From contig NC_071354.1 in NCBI RefSeq assembly GCF_943734655.1, positions 197,468,911-197,532,910 on the forward strand: a DNA stretch of 64,000 bases, given 5' to 3'. The DNA is from Sabethes cyaneus. Taxonomy: Eukaryota > Arthropoda > Insecta > Diptera > Culicidae. A model generated the notes under the pieces. That model saw nothing but the letters and a program-made list of their open reading frames with translations. It had not been told where the DNA came from and did not search any database. Below are positions 21,996-33,960 of this stretch, one piece after another. Every line of letters starts with the position of its first letter. Position 1 is the first letter of the stretch. The position numbers and the translations under genes are program-made.

Positions 21996-22640
21996 GTTTT
22001 TGTCACGTTTTCCCCCGTACTTCCCCCGTACTTTATACGGAAACATTTAACATACATCGGTAATCCTGATCTGAATAAGGTAAGAAAATTCAGTTACATT
22101 TTTTGCTTGCTCGTAAAGCGTACTTTTTAGTTCATGAATTTGAATGAATTTTAAATTATGTAAATATTCATAACTCAGGAACAACAAAAAATGTTATGAA
22201 AATATTGTCATTAAAAGATTAGAAAATAACAAGAAAATTATGTGAAAAAAAATTTTATGCGACAAAACATAATTTTTCTACTCTTTTTTGGAGTTTTCAC
22301 CACCACCATTGCATTGTGACAGTGGCATAACTCAGTTAATCCGCAATAAATTTCAGAGGTACGAAGGGCACGGGAGGGTATTTTCAGGGGGTATTAACCC
22401 CCAATTGATCAACCGGATACACCTGTGCGCCTGTCCAGATTTTCGCGTTCCAGTTTCGGACTGTTCCTTTTGAAATATCGTCGAAAGGCTTCAGATACTT
22501 GTTATTTGCATAATTTTACGTAAATCGAAACGTTTGAATATTTTTTTTATTTTAAACCGGGTCTTTTAACTGCTCGAATATTGTCGGATTTTCGGTCAGT
22601 AAATTAAGGTTAAGCGATTGCATCTTCATCCATTGCAGCG
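21996..22640. other. No recognisable gene
   Basis: AT-rich sequence with no domain, repeat or motif that I can assign. It leads into the (ATGG)n array. Confidence 0.4.
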
Positions 22641-23354
22641 ATGGATGGATGGATGGATGGATGGATGGATGGATGGATGGATGGATGGATGGATGGATGG
22701 ATGGATGGATGGATGGATGGATGGATGGATGGATGGATGGATGGATGGATGGATGGATGGATGGATGGATGGATGGATGGATGGATGGATGGATGGATGG
22801 ATGGATGGATGGATGGATGGATGGATGGATGGATGGATGGATGGATGGATGGATGGATGGATGGATGGATGGATGGATGGATGGATGGATGGATGGATGG
22901 ATGGATGGATGGATGGATGGATGGATGGATGGATGGATGGATGGATGGATGGATGGATGGATGGATGGATGGATGGATGGATGGATGGATGGATGGATGG
23001 ATGGATGGATGGATGGATGGATGGATGGATGGATGGATGGATGGATGGATGGATGGATGGATGGATGGATGGATGGATGGATGGATGGATGGATGGATGG
23101 ATGGATGGATGGATGGATGGATGGATGGATGGATGGATGGATGGATGGATGGATGGATGGATGGATGGATGGATGGATGGATGGATGGATGGATGGATGG
23201 ATGGATGGATGGATGGATGGATGGATGGATGGATGGATGGATGGATGGATGGATGGATGGATGGATGGATGGATGGATGGATGGATGGATGGATGGATGG
23301 ATGGATGGATGGATGGATGGATGGATGGATGGATGGATGGATGGATGGATGGAT
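22641..23354 (+). repeat. (ATGG)n microsatellite, 714 bp, uninterrupted
   Basis: The tetranucleotide ATGG repeats for 714 bases (178.5 units) with no visible interruption. Long frames over it on both strands (MDGW and HPSI repeats) are not genes: every frame is open because the 12-base codon cycle contains no stop. Confidence 0.98.
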
Positions 23355-26300
23355 CAAACTGACACTCCAATTAAATTAGATTTGAGGCCTATTTTTACGT
23401 AAATAATTTACGTATCGCAAAAAAATTGAAATTAAAACAGATTTAAATAATAAAAAAATATTCGGTAACGCAATGGAGGCGCGTTAGGTACTACTTTCAA
23501 GAGCATAAAAAATTTATTTTTAAAACATTATTTTAATTTATGTTAGGCCATTGTAAATCACTTTCAAAGTTTTTATCACCCTACCCCCCCTCCCCCCCCC
23601 CTTTGGAAATTGGCCTGAAAAACCGGGGCAGAAGAATAATTTATAGGATATGAGTCAAAATTTTGTTTTATAAAATCAATTGTCTGTGGGCTCTACAGTC
23701 TGAAAAACTCGAAAAATGAGTGTACAAGTTGAGTTAACGCTTCTAGCACGAAACAGAAATGGAAAATCGAACAATGGAATTTCCGAAAATCGTCCAAAAA
23801 ACTTTTCCTTCAATTTTGTTTATTTTTCGTAGATTTTTGCATAGAGAATAATAACGTATATATTATAAGCAAGAATAGATTCGGTTTTCACGTTTAAACT
23901 TTAAATAAAAATGCTTAAACCCAAGTTTCTTTTGCTCGATTAAAAAATTCACTTTGTTTTTTTTCGCCCCCCCCCCTTTCAGTGGCCGAACACCGGAAAG
24001 ACAAAAACTTTATAAAATCTTTGTAATGGCCTTATTTCTGGTAAAAATGGATATTTATGGGTTTTCCTAACCAGAAATAACTATTTACTCGCAATGCTTG
24101 CGCTTGTGAGAAAATACCCAAACCAAAACATTTCATTAAATTCTTCTATCCCCCATCATTATTGAAATGCCATGAAACAACTCGTAAAAAAAGTACTTTT
24201 TTCCCGAAACACCACCGGCAATCCCGGCAATTGAATTCAATTTTATCTCACACGACTTATTACTTAATTGTAGCCCACGACCTAACCTTCAATCACTACT
24301 TCAAATGAAAGCAATTGTTGGTGCTTCGAGATCCCTGTTTCGCAAACCCGACTGTCGGTGCCGAACTCATGCAGGGTCATGGATTTCGTCTTTCAGCAAT
24401 GCATGTGCAATGCATGTGCAGTGCACTGGCCAATGCATGTCGCGCAGGAAAACCCCGCCAGGAACGCTTCACTTATTAAGCAATCAAGTGACATCGGTCA
24501 TCGCCATCGAAGCCGCGCGCCACCCGACAGGAACGACAACAACGACGAACGGCCCGCCAGGATCGGTTCTCGGTGGGGGGCAATTACGATCAATCAATGC
24601 AACCGTCGCCCGTCGTCTTAGCGGTTTGTGGCCGGCGCGGCTGTAAGCAGAACGTTTTCCCCTGGCAACGATGGCCACCAAGAATCGGTTATTTACGCTG
24701 TGCACATTTGAAATAATTTGTATAATGAATTTTTAATAAACCCATGATGACGATAATGATGATGGGAGGCTGAACGCGGCTGTCCGGGAATCAGACGAAT
24801 TCATTAGCCCTCAGTTCTACTGCTTTTTGTAGCTACAACCTGCAGTCGGCTACAGCTACTCGAGATTGGGAAAACATTTATTTTAATAGCTGTGAGCAAA
24901 ATTTTCGGCCTAACATTTTGTGGTGGAGGCACGCAATTAGGCAGCCAGGCAATTAGGTTATGATCGTGGCCCCACACGCAGCTTTGCCGGGGAACACGCA
25001 GACCTGCAGCAGCGTGCATGCTACGTGCGCCTGCGAGTTTCGCTTTTATTTCTGGCCTATGTGAACGCTTAGCTTCCAGCGACTAAGCACAAATTAGTTA
25101 GAACTGATGATTGGGCGGTCCGAATGTACGTTGGAAATAGCGCTCGAACAATAGCGTTTTTTTCGCTGGAAATTGGTGGAATTTTGGCCAGCGCTGACCC
25201 GCAATCGGTTCACTGTGGGACGTGCGCCTACCAAACAGACAAAATGCCTTAAAGCCTTTCGAAAAAGGCTTCCGAACGCAGTGACAGATAGGGCAAGAAG
25301 GCTAACATGAAAAATTGTTAAATAATAATTGCTGTGTTCGTTTTTTTATTTGGTCAACCCCCAGATTCCGGCCGGTAACCATTCCGGAGCCTCTATGGAG
25401 CAGCAACTCGGAACGGTTGTTGGCATCAATGCGCGTGTTTTTTTATTTTCAATTTTCTTCGGTACCTACCACTAGCGGAATTGTTCAATTGCCTTCTGGG
25501 TGGCAAAGACTTGCTTCTGTTGTTCGGTTGTTGGTAGTGCATCATATTAGGCCGACATGATTTCTCGTGGGCAAGCAGATGACGGTTTTTTGTTTTATTT
25601 CTTCACTGCGCGGTCAATCATCGAAGCCGAAGGACGATGTCCGGAAATAATGAATGCTGTTGCTGTCGTGAAACGGCAAACGGTGACCACCGGGATCGTG
25701 TCCGCCAACCGGCAATCACGACCGAAGCTCCGGTCTTCGGGTAGGGAAAATGGAGTTGTTCTTAGGCGTTGTGTTTTTTTTTTGGCTCCAACTTTGGCTC
25801 CGCTTCAAATTATGTAAATTGGTCAGCTGTGTGTGTGGTTATAATAAAGTAATTATACCGATAATTAGATTCCGAAGACAAATGTTTTTGAGGTTGACAT
25901 CGTGTTGCAAAACTTAGAGAATGGTTTTTAAGGCAGCCTCCTGTTACGGCAGTGAAAGGATTTTCTTGCGAAATAATTTTTATTTTGATATAATGGCTTT
26001 ATCAGAATAATAAGCATATAATTATTTGCTACCTATTAAAGACTGCTTTTAAACTTTCATTCTTCGATGTCAAAAATTTATGATAATTATATATTAGAAT
26101 GAAGGTAGACGCACAATATACAGTGCATTGGACTTTCGCTCCTGGTGGTCATCGATGATTTCCTCTTGGAATGAAGTTGTAGGTAAATCGACAGGTACTT
26201 CGAGGTACAACTTCGAGACATTGGAATAAATACACTGATGAAATACGAATTTAAAATATGAAATTTTAATGTTAATTTCTTGTCTGTCATTCAATTACAT

Positions 26301-26634
26301 CAAGATACAAAGCGCCTCCATCGTATCCTAAATTAGAATATATAGTAAATTCATAATTTCATAATACAAAACAAGGGAGGAAGTGTCCGATGCGAAGAAT
26401 GATTAATTGGATGAACAGAAAAATTTGATTTAGACCAAAAATATATCGGAGCAATGGCAGATGGAGTTCGCACACTCACTCTCTCGGTTGGTACCCAAGT
26501 GTTTTACTAACTAAACTACGGCCACCTACTGTATAAGGTAGTCTAATATCAGTTACTGGTAGCAATACCGGGCACAATTCCGCCAACAATACTGATCACA
26601 TTACTGGTGATCGCCTCTTGATGTATGTTTTCCG
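23355..26634. other. No recognisable gene; some GC-rich islands
   Basis: The stretch is mostly AT-rich. It includes homopolymer C runs at about 23585-23600 and 23966-23977. A GC-richer block at about 24300-25080 contains nested ATGCATGTGC words near 24398-24440, and a GATGATGGGA-type run lies near 24760. Open frames are short and overlapping. No transposon protein is seen. The GC-richer blocks could be host regulatory or exon sequence, but nothing in them can be named. Confidence 0.4.
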
Positions 26635-26636
26635 TA

Positions 26637-26942
26637 CACTCTTAAATGATTCTACCTGTAAATTGGTCGGATTTAGTTAAAGCTAGGTTGAAACTACTCA
26701 AAATGCCCTTAAAGTGTACAAACTCAGATTTTGAGTAGTTTTTTAACCAAAAAATTGGTAGTAGGAACTTACAAGTGCGTTATTTGTCATAGAGAATAAT
26801 TCAATTATCGGTAGCAAGTAGCCAAAATTGGTTGAAATTTTTACCCAAAGTTTGAGTTTGTACACTTTAAGGGCATTTTGAGTAGTTTCAACCTAGCTTT
26901 AACTAAATCTGACCTATTTACAGGTAGAATCATTTAAGAGTG
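26637..26942. mobile_element. MITE with about 90-bp TIRs and TA duplication (family F)
   Basis: A 306-bp foldback is flanked by TA on both sides (26635-26636 and 26943-26944). The ends read CACTCTTAAATGATTCTACC and its complement, and complementarity continues about 90 bp through TAGTTAAAGCTAGGTTGAAA and AAAATGCCCTTAAAGTGTAC. It has no coding capacity. The CACTC...GAGTG ends and TA duplication resemble the family at 38462 and 47012, though the interiors differ. Confidence 0.88.
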
Positions 26943-27764
26943 TAAGCAAAGCTACTATCTCAAGCAGGGTTGGAAAAAATCGCTTCTAGCGATCAACATC
27001 ATAGGAGTGATCAGATTTATTGACTTGTAAGACACATTTATCACTACCTGTAAGCGACAAATACTTTATCGCTATCTGTACAGATGATTATAAACCTCAT
27101 GTCAGATCATGTTCATTGCATGATTGCGTTGAGAAATATAACAGATACAGACAATTGGTTGTGTGCATTGTATGAATCACAATCAGTGGCTGGTGAATTC
27201 GCGAAAAAATGCTTATTTGAATTGATGAACATCCCTCATGAACTTACACTATTCGCCTGCTTCGGCACATCACGAACAGAACCTCATCGTGAACATCGGA
27301 ATTCGTTGAAAAATTGAATATTGAAAATTGAGTGTGGTCGATTTAGCGTGTTCAGAATACCCGAGGACGTCAGAAAGTATTCAAAATAGTCTCACCATGA
27401 AAAGAGATTAGTATAAGGTGAAATTAATCGTCATCGATTCTGCCAACTCAAAAGCAGTTTTTTTGTTTGAAACGAAAATTCTGTTTATGAAAATAAATTC
27501 GCTGTGATCAGATTGGCAAGAAGAATGCAGTATTTATATTTTTACTAGCTGACCCGACAAACTTCGTATTGCCACAAATTAAACTGTGTTGTACATAAAT
27601 CGTGAATCTCGGATGACCTTTCTCACAATCTTGAGTTTTGCAAGTTTCTGGAGAGTTCATTGGTGTTTTAAAATACAAATATTCCTCACAGTAAAGTAGA
27701 AAACAACTCCCCCCATTGCTTAGCCTGATAAAATAAAGCGGATAGCATTTAAATATTCGCCATC

Positions 27765-27915
27765 ATTTCAAACCATTTCGCCGAATACCATTTGGCGGAA
27801 CATCAATTCTCGGTTGACCATAACGCGGAATATAAAATTTCGCAGAATACCATTTCATGAAAAACCTTACGCGGGATGTACCATTTCACGGAAAATCTTT
27901 TCGTAGAAAGTACCA
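27765..27915 (+). repeat. Short degenerate ACCATTTCGC repeats
   Basis: Roughly eight imperfect copies of a 20-25 base phrase of the type ACCATTTCGCGGAA are present, with variants GCGGAATA, GCAGAATA and ACGGAAAA. The array lies inside repeat family G. It resembles the AATGGCCGAA arrays elsewhere in the window in style, but not in sequence. Confidence 0.65.
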
Positions 27916-28374
27916 TTTCGCAGGGGTGACCCAACTGAAGGAAAGTAATAGAGGTCAGTAGATCTAGGAAAATAAATAAACCTAGATAGAGGTGATCTCT
28001 ACGGGGGGCTGTCTCCCCGCAGTGGCCGGCGAATCCGACGGCAGGTCGCCGGCAACACTCGCGACCTGTGGCCGTCTCGCGCTGAATTATCTAATGTTAC
28101 TATTGATAGTTTTTGGTGGTCTTGTTATTGATTAATGTTTTTATGAAAAAGTCTAAAATTTCTCGAGTTCGATTAGTTTGTGAGTTTCGCAAAAATTTCT
28201 GTTTTATTTGTATGATAGTCCTTATCCCCCTACCACAGGGGTGAGAGGTCTCAAACCATCATTAAAAAAATCCTGCCTCCAAAGCCCACCACATGCCAAA
28301 TTTGGTTCCATTTGCTTGATTACTTTTCGAGCTATGAGGAAATTTGTATTTCATTTGTATGGGAGCCCCCCTCC

Positions 28375-29619
28375 TGTTACCGTTCGTAACATTTGTATAT
28401 ATGTTGTCAATAATTGGTATGATTTGTCATCGACTTCGTTAAATAGTCTCCGGAGTACTAAATACGGCCATTTAAAATATACACCAAACAAATAGGGTTA
28501 TATATTAAGGACACATTACACTAAACACGAAAAGCAATAAAATAACCGGTTCAGATTCAGTTCAGTGGGTGGTCGAGAAAAGGAAGTAAAAGGAAGCAGT
28601 AAAAGAGATAGCAATAGAGGAACACAGCAAGGACAGACTCTTCGGTGGAGATCATTTCTAACCAACCATCGAGCGAATAACATCGAAACGAACAAGTGGA
28701 CGTGAAATTAGAAGTACATAGTTTAAAATAGTTGTAGTACAGATAGAACAAAAATTAAAAGTTTAAAATAAGAAGAAAGTCGAATCAGGTAAATGCAGAG
28801 CGGAAACGTGAAGCTGGAGAGCTTATATCGGGAAATTCTGGCTACAAAATGAGTATCCCATTTCTCAAATAGGACCCGTTTAGAGAGGCTGAGACCAACG
28901 ATTCCCGGCTTTGGGACCACGTGAGACTCGTCAGGGTTACGAATGACCATAGTCTCGTCTAGAGGGAAGCTGAATTAACCGCGGCAACTACCGTTGGGAA
29001 AGCTGTGAGGAGTTAAGAACATCCGTTTGTCGTCCACCACGTGGCACATTCCGCCGTTCACGATTCGCCGGCCGCCGTCGTTTAGAAACCGTTGGCTAGC
29101 TGATCCCGTTCTCCGAGTCGACGCCGCAGTGTACGCTTAAATCGCACCGGCGTGCCGGAAATCTTCATTGGCCATCATACCGCAGACATAATCCACCTGG
29201 GTGGATTGAGGGTCGCTGAGCCCAGTAGCAGCCTGCCGCAGTTCACCGAACCGATAACATCTCCCACGGAAAGTTAAAGTGCCGCTGCATCATGCGACGA
29301 GAACCAACTTCCTCATTATCCTGCCGGTAAGGTTACAACGTCGACCACCCACAGTAACTCTTACATACACACACAGAGCTTTGTACACGTTAGGGGAATT
29401 AAAAGGCAAGAATAATAATCAGCAGGTTTTTTCAGATTTGCACACATATCACAGTCCTGATTAGCGTAGTAAGCCAGAGCCGACCTTGAGCCAGAAGAGT
29501 TTCACGCTCGTGCTCGGGTGTGAAAAGAGGTCGTGAGCACCCACCCCAGACGGTCCCCAGTGGTTCGACCAGGGACCAGGGGTATAGTAGGTGGAACCCC
29601 TCTGGTTCCCCCAGTAACA
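28375..29619. mobile_element. Solo LTR, 1245 bp, with 4-bp target duplication
   Basis: The element begins TGTTACCGTTCGTAAC and ends CCCCAGTAACA, so it has TG...CA ends with a TGTTAC/GTAACA inverted pair. It is flanked by CTCC on both sides (28371-28374 and 29620-29623). Removing it and one CTCC restores the tandem-repeat unit of the host element. There is no gag/pol sequence, so recombination between two LTRs probably deleted the internal part. TGTTAC/AACA ends suggest a BEL/Pao-type LTR; a 4-bp duplication also suits Gypsy. A TTCAGTTCAGTG stretch near 28556-28568 could be an initiator. Confidence 0.85.
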
Positions 29620-30722
29620 CTCCTTAAAATGTAAGGGGTCCTAATTCATCATAGAAAAATTTCATACCTCCAAAAACATCCAAAAACACACAATATGGTC
29701 CCACACCCACACAATATGGTTCCATTTGATTAATTAATTCTTTAGTTATGAGGAAATTTGTATTTCATTTGTATAGGAGCCCCCCCTCCTAAAGTAGGGA
29801 AAGGTTTCAATTCACCATAGAAAACATCCTTGTCTCCAAAAACACCCACATGTCTAATTTTGTTCCATTTGCTTGATTAGCTCTCGAGTTATGAATAAAT
29901 TTGTATTTCATGTGTATGGAAGCCCCCCCTCTTAAAAAGGAGAGGGGTCATTATTCCCCTCCTAAAGAGGGGAAGGGTCTCAATTCACCATAGAAAAAAA
30001 AAATTGTCTGCAAAAAAACCCACATGCTAAATTTGGTTCCATTTGCTTGATTAGTTCTCGAGTTATAAGGAAATTTGTATTTCATTTGTATGGGAGCCCC
30101 CCCTCCTAAAAAGGTAAGGGGTCTCAATTCATCATAAAAAAACTCATGCTTCCAAAAACACCCACATGCCAAATATGGTTCCATTTGATTAATTAATTCT
30201 CGAGTCATGAGGAAATTTGTATTTCATTTGTATAGGATCCCCCCCTCCTAAAGTGGAGAGGGGTCTCAATTCACCATAGAAAAAATTCTTGTCTCCAAAA
30301 ACACCCACATGTAAAATTTTGTTCTATTTGCTTGATTAATTCTCGAGTTATGCAGAAATTTGTGTTTCATTTGTATGGGAGCCCCCCCCCCCCTCTTAGT
30401 GGGAGGAGGGGTCTCTAACCATCATAAGAACCTTCCCTGGCCCCAAAAACCCCCGCAAATTTTCACGCCGATCGGTTGAGTAGTTTTCGATTCTATAAGG
30501 AACATTCGGGCAGACAGAAATCCATTTTTCTAGGCATAGATTTGTATGGGAGGACCCCCTTTTAGTGGGGGGAGGGGACTTTTGCCATCGAGAGAACCTT
30601 CCGTAGCCCCAAAAACCCCTACATGCAAATTTTCACGCCGATCGGTCCAGTAGTTTTCGATTCTAAAAGGAACCTACGGACAGACAGACAGACAGACAGA
30701 AATCCGCTTTTATAGGTATAGA

Positions 30723-31344
30723 TAAACAGAATCCCGCTATTGGGCCCAAAAACGGCTTTCAGAATTGGGCTCTCCAACGAAAAGTTTATGACTGCTAATT
30801 TTCCGTTAAAGTAGTGTTAGTAACTTTAAAAGCAACAGTTAGGTATTATTTCGCCCTTTTGCGTTGCACACGATATTCGTATTTTCAGCGATGCTATGAA
30901 GCGTGAATGTATGTGGCTCATTAGTTACAGCAAATTGAACCATTCGCATGATAAAACCGTTTGCCGATGCTCAGCGTATATATTCATTTTTCGAATTTTC
31001 CAACTTCTGATCACAATACAAACAACATGAGTGACTTTTTTTCGCAGCTAGGTAAGATGTAACACTGTGATCGACCGCTGATACTGTTTACAGAACAAAA
31101 TCTTGTGATCAATGCTAAAGATTCACTGTTTGTCATTTGTATGGATCGTAACCTGTGCGTGTGGCGAAAAATTTATTAATTCAACATCAACAGACTAAAG
31201 TTGTTGATGGTTTCTTATACTAATAACATACTAATAACTAATACTAATAACGTCATTGATAGAGAAAAACATCGAGAAGTTTCAGCGGATAATTTCACGT
31301 GACAGATTAAAATCGAAAATAGTGGCAACTCTATTGAAAACTCG
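30723..31344. other. No gene; includes a short dispersed repeat
   Basis: Around 31108-31160 the phrase GCTAAAGATTCACTGTTTGTC and following bases recur at about 9182-9225, so this is part of a dispersed repeat. An ACTAATAACATACTAATAAC simple run lies near 31217-31236. No other feature is recognised. Confidence 0.5.
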
Positions 31345-31355
31345 CTGTACTCCGG

Positions 31356-31556
31356 TCATAGCACTGCACTGTTTTGTCCGTAGTTGGTGCGTTGAAATGG
31401 TATTCGCAGCATTGTGAAATTCCGCAGTGCTCTGGAACGTACGTTCAGGTTAATCGTTCCCAAAATAGCAGGACAATCGATTCTTCCCTGAAACATGCCA
31501 GCAGCAAACAAGGCTCTTGCGACGTTCCTTCGCACCTGAAGTGTCACAATTGGCAC
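31356..31556 (-). pseudogene. C-terminal segment of the minus-strand CR1/Jockey-like copy
   Basis: The 66-codon frame reads QVRRNVARALFAAGMFQGRI, DCPAILGTINLNVRSRALRN and MLRIPFQRTNYGQNSAVL. The R-R-x-x-x-A-x-x-L-F and L-N-x-x-x-R-x-x-R-N elements correspond to the end of the protein at 13860-14040. This confirms the orientation and 3' end of the copy. The Met is not a real start. Confidence 0.75.
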
Positions 31557-31639
31557 CAGAAGTAACGGATTGCATCGACCTTGGAGTGAATCCTCAAGTA
31601 AATTTTCAGAGGGTAGGATAAACGAGGGACTTCAAGAAT

Positions 31640-32464
31640 GTGGTTGACAGAACTGAAGTACAGCAGGAAAATCAACGGTCCCAAATAACTGCCTTGTGCC
31701 CTTGTGGGACTCCAGACTAGGCCGAAAACGCAATAGATTGAAAACCTTCAACCGTCTCAATCAGTTTACGACCTGCGAGATAGGAATTTACACCAACGCA
31801 GCACACTTCCGCTGATACCGAGTATTTCCAATTTGGTAATTGCAATAGAATGATTGATTTTGTTGAATGGCGCAGATAAATCAATATAGATCACGTCCGT
31901 TTGAGCACGATCCGCTAAGCTTCTCGCAATATTTGATGTGAGACACATGAGATTTGTAGTGGTTGATCTACTTGCAATGAATGCATGTTGATCATCAGTT
32001 AGGTAAAGTTTGCAGTAGGACAGCAGCGGAGTCATGATTACAAGCTCGAATAACCTTGAAGTGGTACACAATGTGCTTCTTCAAAAACTGTGATGGGATA
32101 CCATTTGGGCCGGCTTTAGTCGAGAATTTTAGCGTTAAGGCGGCTCTAGAGATCATTGTTTCGTCGATGTTGAGAGTACTCAGCGTATTCCCAGTCATCA
32201 GCGGAACATTGTAAGCAGCCTGAGTAACTTGATCGTCTAGGATCATTTCATCGCAAAACGTTCGACCGAATTTATCAGCCAATAGTTGACTCATATACTA
32301 AGCATCCGAAGCAACCTCACCATTCAGGGTCATGTTTGAAGGAGGGCTCGATCCTTTACGCTGATTGCTAACATACTTCCAAAAAGTTTTCGGTTTCACC
32401 TTCAAACTACGCTAAATTCTCTGCAGGTGTCGTCTAAAGCTTTCCCGACTAGTTCTCTTGTATA
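31640..32464 (-). pseudogene. Partial reverse transcriptase, minus-strand CR1/Jockey-like copy
   Basis: Minus-strand segments are LTLKFSTKAGPNGIPSQFLK (near 32090-32150), TTSRLFELVIMTPLLSYCKL with DDQHAFIASRSTTTNLMCLT (about 31925-32070), DVIYIDLSAPFNKINHS (near 31845-31890), and a QGSYLGPLIFLLYF-like block near 31700. Then homology stops. The K-A-A-F-D motif reads SAPFNK, so a catalytic aspartate is replaced by asparagine, and the YADD box is absent because of a deletion. Confidence 0.8.
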
Positions 32465-33010
32465 CAGCGATCAATCTTATGTAATGCCCACGCAGTGAAA
32501 GGGGTGAAACTTGAAGTATGTCCTAAGCGCAGCCCTTTATTCCGTCTTCAGCATACGAAGCAAGCGGGTCAACCAAAATTTACTGTTTGGCGAACGTACT
32601 ATCTTAGATACAAGACGATCGATTGCGAAAGAGTCAATGCTGCGTTGTTGGCGTTGTTTCCGTCGAGAACACCAATTCAATCGATTTTTTTGTATGCCAG
32701 AAGGGCATTGGCCCCGATTGCTGTACACAGTTTACGGATCGCTCATACCCATTGATGGAGTTGAGCGGAATAGTTGTAATCCTGTGCCCCAATGACCGTT
32801 TTGGGATTTAGGCTCCATATCTGATATGGAGTAAGAAGTTGTGCCTTGATAATGCAAGAGCTTCGCAATAGCAGAGCAGATGCACTGAACTTTCAGGTTC
32901 AGAGTTACAAAAGCGGCAGGTGTCGGATGATACCTTGCCGATATTCTTTAAACGATAAAGAGCAGGCTGTGTCCTGTTAGGAGTCCCGTGAGCATGCGTA
33001 GCTCACTACG
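32465..33010 (-). mobile_element. 3' fragment of an RNase H-bearing non-LTR element, nested
   Basis: On the minus strand the sequence reads ELRMLTGLLTGHSLLYRLKN, IGKVSSDTCRFCNSEPESSV, then HLLCYCEALALSRH. The C-x2-C-x8-H-x4-C zinc-knuckle pattern, following an LTGH segment, is the usual C-terminus of I/R1/Loa-type polyproteins just after their RNase H domain. It is followed by LGHRITTIPLNSINGYE-like sequence and a stop-rich 3' part to about 32465. CR1/Jockey proteins lack this module, and it sits between the EN and RT of the surrounding copy. I therefore read it as a nested insertion. The exact edges are uncertain. Confidence 0.68.
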
Positions 33011-33019
33011 AGTTAAATT

Positions 33020-33960
33020 CATTCGATAGTAGCAAAGAATTCAGCAATGCTCCGGTGATTAGCCTTCCGAAAGTCGTAAGAAACAGGCGGGATGATTTTC
33101 ATTTGATCGGAATGATGATCGTGGAGGGCTAGAATGAGTGGAGGGTGGTGTCTTACTAGCTTAACTAGAGGCGACGGCGCGAGCGAAATCACTGGGGCAA
33201 CATCCTGTACGCTGACGAAACAGAAATCCACACTGCGATTGTTCTCGTTGGTCACGTGGTTGGTCTGTAACAATACGGCAGAGCTGTAACAATCGAGAAA
33301 CCGTAATGCTCCAAGGTGTGCAGTGGAGTGATCGGGATTCGGATGGAGACAACCATAACAATGAGCTCGTCGGTTACGGTAGCCAAATCGATCACTGACA
33401 TAGACCGGGAGTGAACATCAATTAGAGCATCGTCGCGTACTCGATCAGGCGGAATGTAAATTCCACATAGAAAAAGTGTGCTAAGTATTTGCGAGCTCGA
33501 TACACACCCACACCTGCTCAATACTGTTCCTTTGATCATTTTCAATCACTTTTGATTTCAGTTTCTTGTTCAACGCAACAAGCACACCGCCGCCCGTTAA
33601 CTTTCGACTATTTCCGGGTCCACGGTCGCAACGGAAGACTTCACATTCGGGATCGAACAACTGACAAACGAGAGTTGCTTTTGGTCAAGCCAGGTTTCAG
33701 TTAACACAATGATATTGTAGCAGTCATTGGATGCAGCCAGGAAGTACTCGTTCACGTTGCTTTTTATCTCTGCGGGGTTTTGATAGTAGATAGTAGCACA
33801 TCGTCGTTGGCAATGCGGCCCGCACAGATTGGGTTCGACTGCATGTTGACCGAACTGAAAAAGGGTGCATCAGGTACCGGGAGTTCGTTACATGAATTGC
33901 AAGGGTCCTCGCCTGAGGTTACAGATTGAAAGACTCCTGCTCCACAATCAACCACAGGAC
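33020..33960 (-). pseudogene. Endonuclease region of the minus-strand CR1/Jockey-like copy
   Basis: Minus-strand pieces in order are CAGRIANDDVLLSTIKTPQR (near 33765-33835), NDCYNIIVLTETWLDQKQLS (with the LTETWLD catalytic motif at 33684-33704), and a LFLCGIYIPPDRVRDDALID segment near 33440-33480. Next come DLATVTDELIVM (near 33370) and SLAPSPLVKLVRHHPPLILA then SYDFRKANHRSIAEFFATI (33019-33190). LTETWL is the glutamate-bearing motif of apurinic-type endonucleases in CR1/Jockey elements. At least three frameshifts separate the pieces. Confidence 0.82.

Larger units (their letters stand above)
27545..30722 (+). mobile_element. Long interspersed repeat with internal tandem units (family G)
   Basis: It begins CTAGCTGACCCGACAAACTT and ends with TTTTATAGGTATAGAT after a GACA microsatellite (about 30679-30700). 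The right two thirds are about eight imperfect tandem units of about 140-170 bp. Each has a G/C-run hairpin-like stretch (GGGAGCCCCCCCTCC), CTCCAAAAACACCCACATG, TTGGTTCCATTTGCTTGATT and GAGGAAATTTGTATTTCATT. The final units switch to a TTTTCACGCCGATCGGTTGA block. A solo LTR sits inside at 28375-29619. No protein is encoded, and the class is unresolved. Without the LTR the element would be about 1.9 kb. Confidence 0.75.

Noticed and set aside
21413..22130. Phe/Ser-rich plus-strand frames
   Set aside because: They are translations of a pyrimidine-rich tract.
22552..23402. Long open frames over the (ATGG)n array on both strands
   Set aside because: Every frame is open because the repeat contains no stop; the protein is a simple MDGW or HPSI repeat with no start context or homology.
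29640..30660. CRISPR-like array
   Set aside because: The units are contiguous and imperfect with no distinct spacers, in eukaryotic repetitive DNA.
31374..31565. Plus-strand frames over 31374-33704
   Set aside because: They are shadows of the minus-strand retrotransposon pieces, which carry the recognisable motifs.
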